DNA from: Tectiglobus sp039183375
Lineage (GTDB): Bacteria > Pseudomonadota > Alphaproteobacteria > Rhizobiales > Hyphomicrobiaceae
Reading direction: 5' to 3'
Length of the DNA: 20,685 nt
NCBI GenBank assembly: GCA_039183375.1
Contig: JBCDBQ010000048.1
Location: 1-20,685 of the forward strand
Shown: in pieces, positions 6,879 through 14,269 of the stretch
How positions within the stretch are numbered: position 1 is the stretch's first letter
Layout of the letters: each line of letters opens with the position of its first letter
Notes under the pieces: generated by a model
What the model was told of the DNA's origin: nothing
Seen by the model: only the letters and a program-made list of their open reading frames with translations
Database searches by the model: none
Translations under genes and position numbers: made by a program

Positions 6879-7628
6879 GTGTCTGACAGCGAGGCTAAAA
6901 CACGCGTCGGCAAAGCGGCTATTCTGGAGGATTTGAGGCAGCAAATCCTAGATGGCAGGCTGCCAGATGGAGTTAGACTACCGACAGAGAATGAGCTGGC
7001 GACAACGTACGGTGCGTCACGCACGACTGTACGCAGCGCGCTCGAACAGCTGCGCGATGATCAACTAGTTCTTTCCCGGCAGGGTAGTGGAAACTTCGTT
7101 GCCGGCAGGAGCGATTCAGATCCGCCGACAATACGTCTTGAGCTCTCGCACGACTTTGATGAGATTTTCCAACTCCGGCGGTTGTTAGACGGTCAGGCTG
7201 CGGCTCAGGCGGCAGCAAACAGAGATGAAACCGATTTAGATCTTCTGCAGCGGTCAATCGAAGATTTCGAAGAGCAGTTGAATTCCGAAGCTATTGATAT
7301 GCTCGCTATTCGACGGGCTGACATTCTCTTTCATCAAGCGGTGGCAGAAGCAAGCCGAAACCAGTTGCTTATAGATTTGATTTCTTCTTTTGCCCCAACG
7401 GTTGTTCCCTATTGGCGCGCGTGGTTCGCTTTGCCTGAGCCGGCACGGCGACAGCTGGTGGCGGATACACTTGACGAGCATCGCCTGATTGCAAGTGCGA
7501 TCAACGCGAGTGCCCAGGAGGTGGCAGAAGCTGCCATGCGCCGGCACTTCCAAACCAATCATGATCGCTACCTCAGGCTTTTCGGCAGGCTACCAAAGGA
7601 ATTGCATCAACAAGATCACGAAGTTTGA
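6879..7628 (+). CDS. GntR family regulator, FadR subfamily (FCD domain)
   Basis: This 249-residue protein has standard FadR-subfamily size. A winged helix-turn-helix covers 13-76: ILDGRLPDGVRLPTENELAT, then YGASRTTVRSALEQLRDD and the wing LSRQGSGNFVAG. An all-helical FCD ligand domain covers about 92-235. The metal/effector ligands typical of FCD proteins are all present: Asp148 and His152 (RRADILFHQ), His201 (LDEHRLI) and His223 (AMRRHFQ). Such proteins dimerise and are released from DNA by organic acids or similar metabolites. The start is a GTG with only a weak ribosome site. It is a paralogue of each half of the fused regulator downstream. No enzyme gene is adjacent, so the ligand cannot be guessed. 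Confidence 0.92.
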   Translation: MSDSEAKTRVGKAAILEDLRQQILDGRLPDGVRLPTENELATTYGASRTTVRSALEQLRDDQLVLSRQGSGNFVAGRSDSDPPTIRLELSHDFDEIFQLRRLLDGQAAAQAAANRDETDLDLLQRSIEDFEEQLNSEAIDMLAIRRADILFHQAVAEASRNQLLIDLISSFAPTVVPYWRAWFALPEPARRQLVADTLDEHRLIASAINASAQEVAEAAMRRHFQTNHDRYLRLFGRLPKELHQQDHEV

Positions 7629-7729
7629 CTAGCCGGTCGCGATAACATTGCACGCGGGCGATCAATGACAACTTGAGCGCGACTTCAGGGAACAGCATCG
7701 GGGATGTGGTAGACTGCGTCCAGAAACCG

Positions 7730-7758
7730 TTGCCCAAACAACAATACCAATTGGGCAA
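7730..7758. promoter_or_regulatory. Perfect 8-bp inverted repeat upstream of the fused regulator
   Basis: TTGCCCAA (7730-7737) and TTGGGCAA (7751-7758) are exact inverted copies whose centres are 21 bp apart, two DNA turns. The element lies in the 252-bp gap between the two GntR genes, 122 bp before the fused gene. It is not the usual FadR-subfamily operator form (TNGT-N3-ACNA). An 8-bp repeat with a short spacer is expected several times by chance in a window this size, so its position is the main argument. Confidence 0.35.
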
Positions 7759-7880
7759 ATGACATATTGCATTGGAAGGGGCTGGACAGTCGCGGCAGCT
7801 GCTAACACCCTGATCCTCATCAAAGTCAATATTTCGAGGCCTCTGCAACTACACTGCAGTCAGATGCAGACGGGGGCCGT

Positions 7881-9389
7881 TTGATTGAACAGAGGTGCCA
7901 GTTGTCGGAGCGTAAGAGCGGCCAATTCCATACCGATTCTCGGCCGCGCTCAGCCACTTCACTGTATCAGACTATTTTAAGCCAGATTTTTGAAGGCACG
8001 CTGACGCCTGGTACACGCCTGCCGACTGAACTTGAGCTGGTCGGAATTTATGGCGTTTCAAGAGCGATCGTAAGAAGTGCGCTGCAACGCTTGAAATCAG
8101 ACAAGCTGGTTGTGTCCAGACAAGGTGCTGGCAACTACGTTGCCGGGCTGACGCATGCCGGCGAGTATGTGTTTGAGAAGTTGGATGAGGCTGATGAAGC
8201 CCACGTGCTGGAGATCCGCAAAGAGCTCGAGCGCACAGCAACATGGTATGCAGCCAGTAACGCTGACCAAGTCGATATCTCCCGCCTTAATGCGATCCAC
8301 CAGGAATTTGAACAGGCAGCAAACCAAGTTGACGTGGATCTCATCCTTCTCAGGCGTCTCGACATCGAGTTCCATCTGACTATTGCGCGCGCGAGCTCAA
8401 ATCCAGTTCTATCCGACCTCATAAACATGCTCTCCGTTTCATCGGCATCAACGTGGCTGAAACACAGACCGTTTTCACCGGAGTTACGCAGGCGGTTGGC
8501 GCAGAGCTCTCTACGGGAACATGACCTGATCCTCAAGGCAATCAACCTTCGAAACCAGGAGTTGGCCAGTCAGGCCATGCACAAGCATGTTCAGACTGTT
8601 GACGAGCGTATTTTGAAATTGGCTGATGCCGCGCCAACTGAACCGCCCAAGAGCGGCGGCGATGACAACGTGAGCGCAATCGAGCCTTCAGAGCAAGAGC
8701 CGGATCAGCATGCTTATCGCGATCTTTTGAACGGCATACTCAGCGGTGCAATCCCGGGTGGTGGTCGCCTGCCTCGCGAACAAGATTTGGCGAGCCAATA
8801 TAAGATCTCTCGGCCAGCTATTCGCAAAGTGCTGCAGGCACTCAAAGATGACTACCTTGTCCATTCAAGGCAGGGAAGTGCACACTATGTAACCGGGTTC
8901 TCGACTTTGGATCCTCCTGTGCTGAGAATACCTGAAGACACAGCATTCGCGGCTGTGTTCGAAGTACGCATGCTACTCGAGTGCTTGGCTTGCGAGCACG
9001 CGGCAATTCACGCCGACGAAGGTGTATTGCAAAAGTTGGCAACAGCGCAAAGCGGTATCGCAGCTATTATTCGGACCGATCATGTTGATCTTCTCAATGG
9101 CCGCCGCGCCGACATTGACTTCCATGCAACGATTGCCAGCTGCAGCCCTAATCCACTGCTGCGCGGTTTGATTGATTTCTTAATGCCGTCACTGGCACCA
9201 AATTTCTCCCGATGGTCAGCATTGAGTTTCGAACAAAAAACAGAACTCGCCCATTCATCAATCCAAGACCATGATATTATCATCTCGGCTATTCGCGCAC
9301 GCGAGCCGAGCTTGGCACGGTTGGCGATGCAGCAGCATTTTGAAAGAACGACGCGAAAATACCGTGCGTTCGTCTGGGTGAATGACTGA
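7881..9389 (+). CDS. Tandem fusion of two FadR-type GntR regulators
   Basis: The 502-residue protein holds two complete GntR/FCD regulators. Unit 1: wHTH at about 26-90 (LPTELELVGIYGVSRAIVRS, wing SRQGAGNYVAG) and FCD at about 105-247 with ligands Asp161, His165, His214, His236. A polar Pro/Gly/Glu-rich linker spans 250-276. Unit 2: wHTH at 278-340 (LPREQDLASQYKISRPAIRK, wing SRQGSAHYVTG) and FCD at about 355-495 with Asp411, His415, His464, His486. Normal members are about 220-260 residues and dimerise; this looks like a covalent single-chain dimer. Both halves keep all recognisable DNA- and metal-contact positions. The frame has no ATG start near the front; TTG at 7881 (after GGGGG) or at 7902 (after AGAGGTG) is likely. 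It follows the single-unit paralogue, suggesting local duplication and fusion. Confidence 0.92.
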   Translation: MIEQRCQLSERKSGQFHTDSRPRSATSLYQTILSQIFEGTLTPGTRLPTELELVGIYGVSRAIVRSALQRLKSDKLVVSRQGAGNYVAGLTHAGEYVFEKLDEADEAHVLEIRKELERTATWYAASNADQVDISRLNAIHQEFEQAANQVDVDLILLRRLDIEFHLTIARASSNPVLSDLINMLSVSSASTWLKHRPFSPELRRRLAQSSLREHDLILKAINLRNQELASQAMHKHVQTVDERILKLADAAPTEPPKSGGDDNVSAIEPSEQEPDQHAYRDLLNGILSGAIPGGGRLPREQDLASQYKISRPAIRKVLQALKDDYLVHSRQGSAHYVTGFSTLDPPVLRIPEDTAFAAVFEVRMLLECLACEHAAIHADEGVLQKLATAQSGIAAIIRTDHVDLLNGRRADIDFHATIASCSPNPLLRGLIDFLMPSLAPNFSRWSALSFEQKTELAHSSIQDHDIIISAIRAREPSLARLAMQQHFERTTRKYRAFVWVND

Positions 9390-9744
9390 CCCTGTGCCGT
9401 TGGTACTCGGCCCTATTCTCCTGAGACTTCGAAGGCGACATCGGCCGCACTTCCGTTGCGCTCATCGTCGTGTACCTACGTCTTGAGCGTCAAGTGTCAG
9501 CTCATTGCAACGGTCCAGCTTCAAGAACAGCTACGGCTGCAGTCTTCTCGTGTCGCCATAGGCCCAGCCGGCGCCGATATCCTTAACAACTTCTCAACGC
9601 TTATATGTGAACTTCAATTTAAAGTTGTGTTTGATCCGGGATGCACATCATCTCGGAGGAGCTGACTTTTCGTCTTCAGGGGCAGTTAAGTCTGTGCTTG
9701 GACGAGCAATTGCAGGTCCTTTCGCTGGTAGGTGGCGCTGACTG
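9390..9744. other. Intergenic region before the PilZ gene at 9745
   Basis: This 355-bp region has no ORF with convincing codon use or a ribosome site. It contains the near-CtrA box at 9583-9598 and a short AT-rich dyad (AACTT/AAGTT, about 9609-9625) close to it, so its middle probably carries the PilZ promoter. I see no terminator behind the fused regulator. Confidence 0.45.
9583..9598 (+). promoter_or_regulatory. Possible degenerate CtrA box
   Basis: TTAACAACTTCTCAAC matches TTAA-N7-TTAAC with one mismatch, about 147 bp before the PilZ start at 9745. One-mismatch sites are expected a few times by chance in 20 kb; it is listed because an exact box occurs near the diguanylate cyclase. Confidence 0.2.
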
Positions 9745-10557
9745 ATGGATAGAGTCGACGATTATTTCTACACAATCTTGAATGAGGCCGATCCCGTTCT
9801 GGACTTCGAGCCTCAGATGAGCCACGAGCAATTAGATAGTGAAGCAGAAGACATGCTCGCTCGGCTGGTCGAGGCTGCACTTGAGATCGTCGTTGCTGGC
9901 TCCGTATTGAACCTGCCGGCCACGGGTGCCCATCAGCTTGTAAACTGGGTGGCAACTGCTCCTGATCCGCATCACGTGTCTGACAGGCATTTCGCCAAGA
10001 TTGCAGAGCGCACGTTCAACGACCCAAGCGGACTCCAGGAGCTTCGAATAAGGATTTCACTCGCCAGGTCGATGACGGCAACGTTAAAGCATCAAGGCTC
10101 GGACAGCAGTGTAGAGAGCGAGCACTTCTGGGACGTTTGCTCCGATGCATGGCGTCGCGTCGCGCAGGTCAATCACGGGCTCATGAAGCAATCAGTCAAG
10201 GATTGCGCCGACAGCGAACTGACTCGGACAGCAAAGATCTTATTGGAACAGTTGCAAGCAGTTTGTGATGGCGCAAGCCCGTGCATCAATTCAGATCTAC
10301 AGCTGGAGATTCCCGGATTTGCAGAAAAGCGTGCGTCCGAGCGCGCGGAGTTGTCGGCAGATATTGTCCTGTTCGTGAAGGGGCAGGCCCACAACGTCCG
10401 CATCATCAATCAGTCGCAGTCCGGCTATGGATTAGAAGATGTGCCAGACGTCAGCGTCGATGAGAAGGTCTGGTTGAAGCTTCCTCAAGGCAATACCGTC
10501 ATGGCGGTCGTACGCTGGTGTTCAGATGGCATGGCCGGCGTTGAATTCTGTACTTAG
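9745..10557 (+). CDS. PilZ domain protein with long N-terminal region
   Basis: This is a 270-residue protein. The last 80 residues form a PilZ domain: RASER at 196-200 gives RxxxR, and NQSQSG at 222-227 gives the (D/N)xSxxG motif that contacts c-di-GMP. It closes with the strand pattern AVVRWCSDGMAGVEF near residues 254-268. Residues 1-190 match nothing I recognise; they look alpha-helical, acidic near the start (YFYTILNEADPVLDFEP) and lack membrane segments or a signal peptide. It is therefore probably a cytoplasmic protein in which c-di-GMP binding controls the N-terminal module. ATG follows GGTGG at an acceptable distance. The gene stands alone between two large gaps. Confidence 0.8.
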   Translation: MDRVDDYFYTILNEADPVLDFEPQMSHEQLDSEAEDMLARLVEAALEIVVAGSVLNLPATGAHQLVNWVATAPDPHHVSDRHFAKIAERTFNDPSGLQELRIRISLARSMTATLKHQGSDSSVESEHFWDVCSDAWRRVAQVNHGLMKQSVKDCADSELTRTAKILLEQLQAVCDGASPCINSDLQLEIPGFAEKRASERAELSADIVLFVKGQAHNVRIINQSQSGYGLEDVPDVSVDEKVWLKLPQGNTVMAVVRWCSDGMAGVEFCT

Positions 10558-10959
10558 ATTAGCGGCCGCAGACGCCCCACCAGGTAGTTGCAACTTCACG
10601 TTCAATGATCGAGCCCGCATACTCCACTCAGTGCCATGCCTGGGCAATGCAACTTGAATAGAGCATACCACGTCAAAGACGCCGGCTGGCCATGGGGAGC
10701 GTTCACTGGCGGTGTCGGGACCGGCTCATCGACACTCGGACGAATGCAGCAAACCTCGTACATTAGCTGTTGTTTGGCCGAGCCTATGGGTTCCGCCGAT
10801 ACAAGCCATTGCTCCAGGACGAGTGTGGAAAACTAATATGCGATGATTTTACCCTAAGGTTGAGACTTCCCGCGAATCTTATAACGTTGTGATCTGATAT
10901 TCAGTTTCTGGTCGATTCGTTTTGGGTTTTTCTAGCGAGGCTAAGGGGGCAAAGGTCGG
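10558..10959. other. Intergenic region before the 120-residue protein gene
   Basis: This 402-bp region has no supported gene. Its last 130 bp turn AT-rich and contain a TATAAC hexamer (10880-10885, 5/6 of the -10 consensus) but no good -35 at normal spacing. AAGGGGGC about 15 bp before the ATG at 10960 is the likely ribosome site. Confidence 0.4.
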
Positions 10960-11322
10960 ATGCATCCGAACAACGCGGACAAGAATAAGAGCCAAGATAT
11001 TTCCAATCCCGCTTGTTTGCGGGCGATATCCGAGAAGTTTCAGAGACTAACCCAGATTAAATCGTCCTTTTCCCAAGAATTCAGTGCTGAGGTCATTGGT
11101 TTACCTGGGACGAAGCAATCCAATGAATTGCTGGAAACATTCATCGACCCAATTGATGACGAACTCCATGAGCTTGGTTGGCTTGCGTCTGAAACCGCTT
11201 CGGCAAACAAGGATCACATGCGGCGCAAAGCTGCGATCCTGGAAGACCTCCTGGAAGACGATCCGACAGATCTTGTTGCCTGTCTGACGCGATCGCTCAT
11301 CAAGGATCTAAAACACTGTTAG
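10960..11322 (+). CDS. Hypothetical 120-residue protein, paralogue of 18073-18435
   Basis: I do not recognise a named family. The C-terminal half, residues 57-117, is clearly homologous to residues 58-118 of the protein on the minus strand at 18073-18435. By hand count 28 of 61 positions are identical without gaps, including FxDPIxDxL, WLA, LLE and LTRSLI(K/R)D. Both proteins have exactly 120 residues. The conserved half is predicted as three or four helices with a strongly acidic face, while the N-terminal half diverges. There is no signal peptide or membrane segment. Paralogy under divergence of the surroundings shows that both are real genes. Its function is unknown; it lies beside the PilZ gene at 9745 on the same strand. 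Confidence 0.8.
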   Translation: MHPNNADKNKSQDISNPACLRAISEKFQRLTQIKSSFSQEFSAEVIGLPGTKQSNELLETFIDPIDDELHELGWLASETASANKDHMRRKAAILEDLLEDDPTDLVACLTRSLIKDLKHC

Positions 11323-11489
11323 ATTGGATAGTGCCGCACTTTAATCGGCAAGATTGCGAGCACACGCAGTGGCCAGCCGGCTCAACTGCGCGCTGAATGG
11401 TAAGCCGCTCGACCCCTAGCAAAGACGCTCAAATCTATGCGCGACTTCCAGCTTCGCTGAAAATCGCTGTTAGATGAACTCAAGCCACT

Positions 11490-11735
11490 CTACACAGCGC
11501 CGTAAGCGTTTTGGACCTGCGCCGATGAAGCGCTGCTTCTAGCTTCCGTACTCGCGTCGAAATTCATCCAAGCGTTCAACGCGCTTTCCACCTTTTTGAC
11601 GTGGTCCGCCTGCGTCGCTCTGATAGCAAGCTGCCGGCTTTCTTCCGAACGCTTCTCCGACAGTTGAATGACCTCAGTATTCTCCTTCGGCTGTGGGAAC
11701 TGAAAAACGTTCTGGCCGCCGATCCGATCAATCAT
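11490..11735 (-). CDS. Small hypothetical protein, charged and helical
   Basis: This 81-residue ORF has natural-looking codon use and composition (rich in Glu, Gln, Ala, Ser) and begins with ATG after AGGAA, though that site is only two bases from the start. The middle (SEKRSEESRQLAIRATQADH, then VKKVESALNAWMNF) should form one long amphipathic helix. It has no cysteine, signal peptide or membrane segment, and I recognise no family. It stands alone between the 120-residue protein gene (convergent) and a 376-bp gap. It may be a real small gene, but the evidence is compositional only. Confidence 0.45.
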   Translation of the reverse strand: MIDRIGGQNVFQFPQPKENTEVIQLSEKRSEESRQLAIRATQADHVKKVESALNAWMNFDASTEARSSASSAQVQNAYGAV

Positions 11736-12111
11736 TTCCTGGAACTCTTATTCTTGTACTCTAACTATTTGTGGGACCGGTATAGCAAGAAATTGTGTAG
11801 GCACAGTTCAACTGCATCCACGCATTCAATTCAAATTGTCGCTTTCGGCGGCCGACCACACGAGCGAAGTTTCAGACCAAGTTTTCTGTCCAAATAACGC
11901 GATGTCTGCCTGCGCTGCCGCTTGGCGCGTAGTTGGACATGGCTCATGTGAAAGAACTTAAGGAATGTTTTTGCAAAGCATATTGGAGATAGTGTCTTGG
12001 TGGGATCAGCGACGCAGATTGGTTGAAGCTGCGCGCACGCCTCAAAACTTCAAAGAAGGCGTTAGACAATTTGCTCGACGGACAAACATGAGAGTGAAGT
12101 GCGGAACCGCG
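11736..12111. other. Intergenic region between small minus-strand genes
   Basis: This 376-bp region contains no well-supported gene. A plus-strand ORF starts at 11965 after AAGGA (72 codons), but its last third runs antisense through the 3' end of the membrane protein gene, so I do not call it. Any promoter for the gene at 11735 must lie here. Confidence 0.4.
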
Positions 12112-12657
12112 TTACGCTGGAGAAAGTTCAAGACTGGAATCCTGCAAGCCGATGAAATAACCGACAATCAGTATCTCCAATGACTCCAACTTCTCAGGAA
12201 TGACAACATTCTCGCCCGAGTACATTTTGATGGCCGTTCCCGATGACAGCGATTGTCCATCCCATCTCTGTCGAATGCTCGAAACTTCTACAACATCATC
12301 AAATGAGAATTGCTGTCGCCGGGAACCAAAAAGCCGGCCGGTGTAGCTGACAATGGACTGAGTTTTGACATCCAGAACAACCAGTCCCGCGTTCGACTTG
12401 CCGAGAAGCTCGCTGATTACGCCAGTGAACTGGGCTGCTCCAAGCAGTGCTAACATCGTGAGAACGCCCGCGCCCAATGCAACTACAGGAATCGCAGCGG
12501 ATAGAGATGGCAACATCAAATTGACGGCGGCCATCGCTATTCCGAACACGATCAATGCCTGCATCCCAAACACCGGGATGAAGCGGCATATTCGCCATTC
12601 GTCCTCGCACGCCTGCGAGCCGATGTGCATTGTCTGACCGCAGCTGGTTACACGCAT
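12112..12657 (-). CDS. Hypothetical inner-membrane protein, PH-like soluble domain possible
   Basis: This 181-residue protein has two hydrophobic segments (about 27-48 and 54-79) joined by a short turn, with a soluble C-terminal part of some 95 residues. The latter reads as alternating beta strands (GLVVLDVKTQSIVSYTGRLF, FSFDDVVEVSSIRQRW, TAIKMYSGENVVIPEKLES), similar in outline to bacterial PH-like domains attached to membrane hairpins, but I cannot confirm that family. It starts six bases after the stop of the PilZ gene upstream, so the two are translationally linked. A membrane partner for a c-di-GMP receptor is a reasonable guess. GGAATG before the ATG is a weak ribosome site. Confidence 0.7.
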   Translation of the reverse strand: MRVTSCGQTMHIGSQACEDEWRICRFIPVFGMQALIVFGIAMAAVNLMLPSLSAAIPVVALGAGVLTMLALLGAAQFTGVISELLGKSNAGLVVLDVKTQSIVSYTGRLFGSRRQQFSFDDVVEVSSIRQRWDGQSLSSGTAIKMYSGENVVIPEKLESLEILIVGYFIGLQDSSLELSPA

Positions 12658-12663
12658 CTTGGG

Positions 12664-12993
12664 TTACATTCCATACCTTGCAAATTCGGTTATCAAGTCG
12701 TGCTCCGGAGAATTGATATTGCAGAAGTGGAGTGCGAACATCCTTTCCTGCGGTGAAATGCGAACGACCTCGGCCTTGCAGTCAATCGTCACGCGAATGC
12801 TCTTGACCTTGAAGCTCAGGATCAAGTCAACGATCTCGCCTTGAGATGGAAGTCGACCGGTAAAGTCTTTGAACTTTAATCCACTTGTGCTCCAGTCTGT
12901 AGACACAGTCGTCGTTCCCATGCAGGAGACCTGCAGTGGATGCCTATAGCGCTTTGCGCTTCTGCGCTCCTGAATGTTCGATGCCATGGACAT
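12664..12993 (-). CDS. PilZ domain protein (single domain)
   Basis: At 109 residues this is a stand-alone PilZ domain. RRSAKRYRHP at 10-19 supplies the RxxxR arginines (Arg11, Arg15), and DWSTSG at 33-38 supplies DxSxxG. The strands after it (GEIVDLILSFKVKSIRVTID, CKAEVVRIS, RMFALHF) complete the barrel. It should bind c-di-GMP in the cytoplasm. It is the middle gene of a tight minus-strand set: 12 bp after the cysteine-rich ORF and 6 bp before the membrane protein, which is probably its functional partner. ATGs at 12993 and 12987 are both possible starts. Confidence 0.88.
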   Translation of the reverse strand: MSMASNIQERRSAKRYRHPLQVSCMGTTTVSTDWSTSGLKFKDFTGRLPSQGEIVDLILSFKVKSIRVTIDCKAEVVRISPQERMFALHFCNINSPEHDLITEFARYGM

Positions 12994-13005
12994 GTCAGCT
13001 GTCTT

Positions 13006-13317
13006 CTAAATGGGTTGCGAGAAGGGCTGGTGTACGAGGCTCGGGTGGACCGTAACTAAGTCGTCAGGAGCAACACTATCGCCATTGCTTAGGTCTGCGA
13101 CCCGCTCGTGAATCAGGCGCCAATTTTGACTTGGGGCAACAGAAGTGGTGATGACATCAAAAGCTGCGATCGGATAACAAGCGTTTTGAACTCGCAGACA
13201 TTTGGCGGTGAAGAATGACAAAAGTGCGTAGCAGGCGTGCAGCGCACCGGCAGCCAGTCGCCGCACTTCCGCTTCGGCGAAAGAGATCGCGCATTGATGG
13301 CTGGGGCAGCAGACCAT
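13006..13317 (-). CDS. Hypothetical cysteine-rich protein upstream of PilZ gene
   Basis: The 103-residue ORF begins at an ATG with GGAG five bases upstream; a TTG at 13359 would add 14 residues. It has six cysteines (3, 4, 9, 29, 40, 47), two of them adjacent, and a mildly hydrophobic stretch near 21-38 (LAAGALHACYALLSFF). No known family is apparent. Codon use looks natural and the ORF ends 12 bp before the PilZ gene on the same strand, which supports a real first gene of a three-gene set. It could still be a chance ORF, as it shows no recognisable motif. Confidence 0.42.
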   Translation of the reverse strand: MVCCPSHQCAISFAEAEVRRLAAGALHACYALLSFFTAKCLRVQNACYPIAAFDVITTSVAPSQNWRLIHERVADLSNGDSVAPDDLVTVHPSLVHQPFSQPI

Positions 13318-13620
13318 GGTCACTCCGGAACTTAGCGCCACCGACACAAATGTCGGCAAGTAGGGGCTCTGATGGCCCTAGTACTTAGGCTTCATTCCGG
13401 GGTTCGACCGGCTAATTCGAGTTGCATCATGCAGCAGGTGGGCGACATATGATCGACCAAACCCTGTCGAATTACATTAACCAGAATAGTCTGCTGAAGT
13501 TTCAAAGTGATTAGTGGAGCTAAGAAAATTGTCGGCGAACGACAAAACCATAGCCGTGTCGGAGCGCTATCGCGCGAGCGATGACATCGGCTCTCTCACG
13601 GCAGATCTTGGTGTCGACTG
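13318..13620. other. Intergenic region with two very short overlapping ORFs
   Basis: This 303-bp region sits upstream of the cysteine-rich/PilZ/membrane set and downstream of another PilZ gene, all leftward. On the plus strand a 21-codon ORF (13449-13514, after AGGTGGG) overlaps a 36-codon GTG-started ORF (13514-13624) by one base, but neither is supported beyond that layout. No terminator is evident. Confidence 0.35.
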
Positions 13621-13977
13621 TTAGTCAGTTTTTCGCAGTGATTGGCGCAGCGAGCCTTTAGAAGCGCCGATTAATAGCGGATCGTTTGCCTCGAGCTTCG
13701 TGTCGAAGGCGACGCCGCAGTTGCCGGCGAGCCACCATTTCACCTTGCCGGGGATAGCTCGACCGTCCAACAGCTCGATACTAACTCTGTCTCCGGGAAT
13801 AACACCGACCGCACCACGCAGACCGGCACCAGATTGCGACAGGTCGCGAATGAGGGTGGACTGAAACCGCCCTCCAAAATGCAGAAATGCTCGCATGTTG
13901 ACGAGCTGACGGGAAAACTTGCGAAGGCGGTCCGCACTGGGCTCGCTGCCCGAACTGTTGCCCTGGGTCAAGTCCAT
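13621..13977 (-). CDS. PilZ domain protein
   Basis: This protein has about 118 residues. RKFSR at 19-23 (RLRKFSRQLV) gives the RxxxR motif and DLSQSG at 45-50 gives DxSxxG. The remaining barrel strands are GDRVSIELLDGRAIPGKVKW and AGNCGVAF, with the latter's hydrophobic close matching other PilZ domains. It is predicted cytoplasmic and c-di-GMP binding. The reading frame is open to a TTG at 14058; I chose the ATG at 13975-13977 because GAAGG lies nine bases upstream, while the ATG at 14001 has its purine run almost touching it. It lies directly downstream of the diguanylate cyclase gene on the same strand (292-bp gap), making it a likely receptor for the same signal. Confidence 0.85.
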   Translation of the reverse strand: MDLTQGNSSGSEPSADRLRKFSRQLVNMRAFLHFGGRFQSTLIRDLSQSGAGLRGAVGVIPGDRVSIELLDGRAIPGKVKWWLAGNCGVAFDTKLEANDPLLIGASKGSLRQSLRKTD

Positions 13978-14067
13978 GTTCTTTACCTTCTGACTTAGCA
14001 TTCCCTTAGATCTGACCCTTTCAATGTAGCAACTCACCTTGTTGGGTGAGAAAGCCAATTACCCGCT

Positions 14068-14113
14068 CTTCGGAATTGCCCATTCTTCAGAATTGCCCAT
14101 TCTTCAGAATTGC
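14068..14113. repeat. 17-bp tandem repeat, 2.7 copies
   Basis: CTTCAGAATTGCCCATT is repeated at 14068 (two changes), 14085 and, as a partial 12-bp copy, 14102. The array lies about 90-135 bp upstream of the PilZ start codon at 13977, in its promoter or leader. Confidence 0.85.
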
Positions 14114-14152
14114 AAGGCATTCAAGCTTCAATGCGCATTTAGTTTTAATTGT

Positions 14153-14183
14153 AAGGATGATTAGTTAATTATCACTAATCCTT
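14153..14183. repeat. Imperfect inverted repeat between PilZ and cyclase genes
   Basis: GATTAGT (14159-14165) and ACTAATC (14174-14180) are exact inverted copies around an 8-bp AT-rich centre; adding flanking AAGGA/TCCTT gives ten paired bases with a three-base bulge. It could be a weak terminator for the cyclase transcript (no T run follows) or an operator: GATAAT within it, read on the minus strand, matches 5/6 of a -10 box for the PilZ gene. Confidence 0.4.
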
Positions 14184-14269
14184 GCCGTGAATACTAAGTT
14201 CAGGACCCTGCTGACTGGACCATCATGTCCATTGTTGGCCGATGGGATCGCTGTCTGAGCCCCATCAGG

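Noticed and set aside
10636..10836. 66-codon plus-strand ORF in the gap after the PilZ gene
   Set aside because: No ribosome site, low-complexity Gly/Ser/Thr translation and no neighbour support.
11965..12183. 72-codon plus-strand ORF with AAGGA before its ATG
   Set aside because: Its last 72 bases are antisense to the end of the membrane protein gene at 12112-12657, and the C-terminal part has no protein-like pattern. The first half is plausible, but I cannot support the whole.
13449..13624. Two overlapping micro-ORFs (21 and 36 codons) on the plus strand
   Set aside because: The ribosome site and one-base overlap are suggestive, but the length is too short to judge and the second enters the PilZ gene antisense.
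14164..14179. Second CtrA box in GTTAATTATCACTAAT
   Set aside because: Only one half matches; the other half (TAAT instead of TTAA at the right spacing) does not. The dyad is better described as an inverted repeat.
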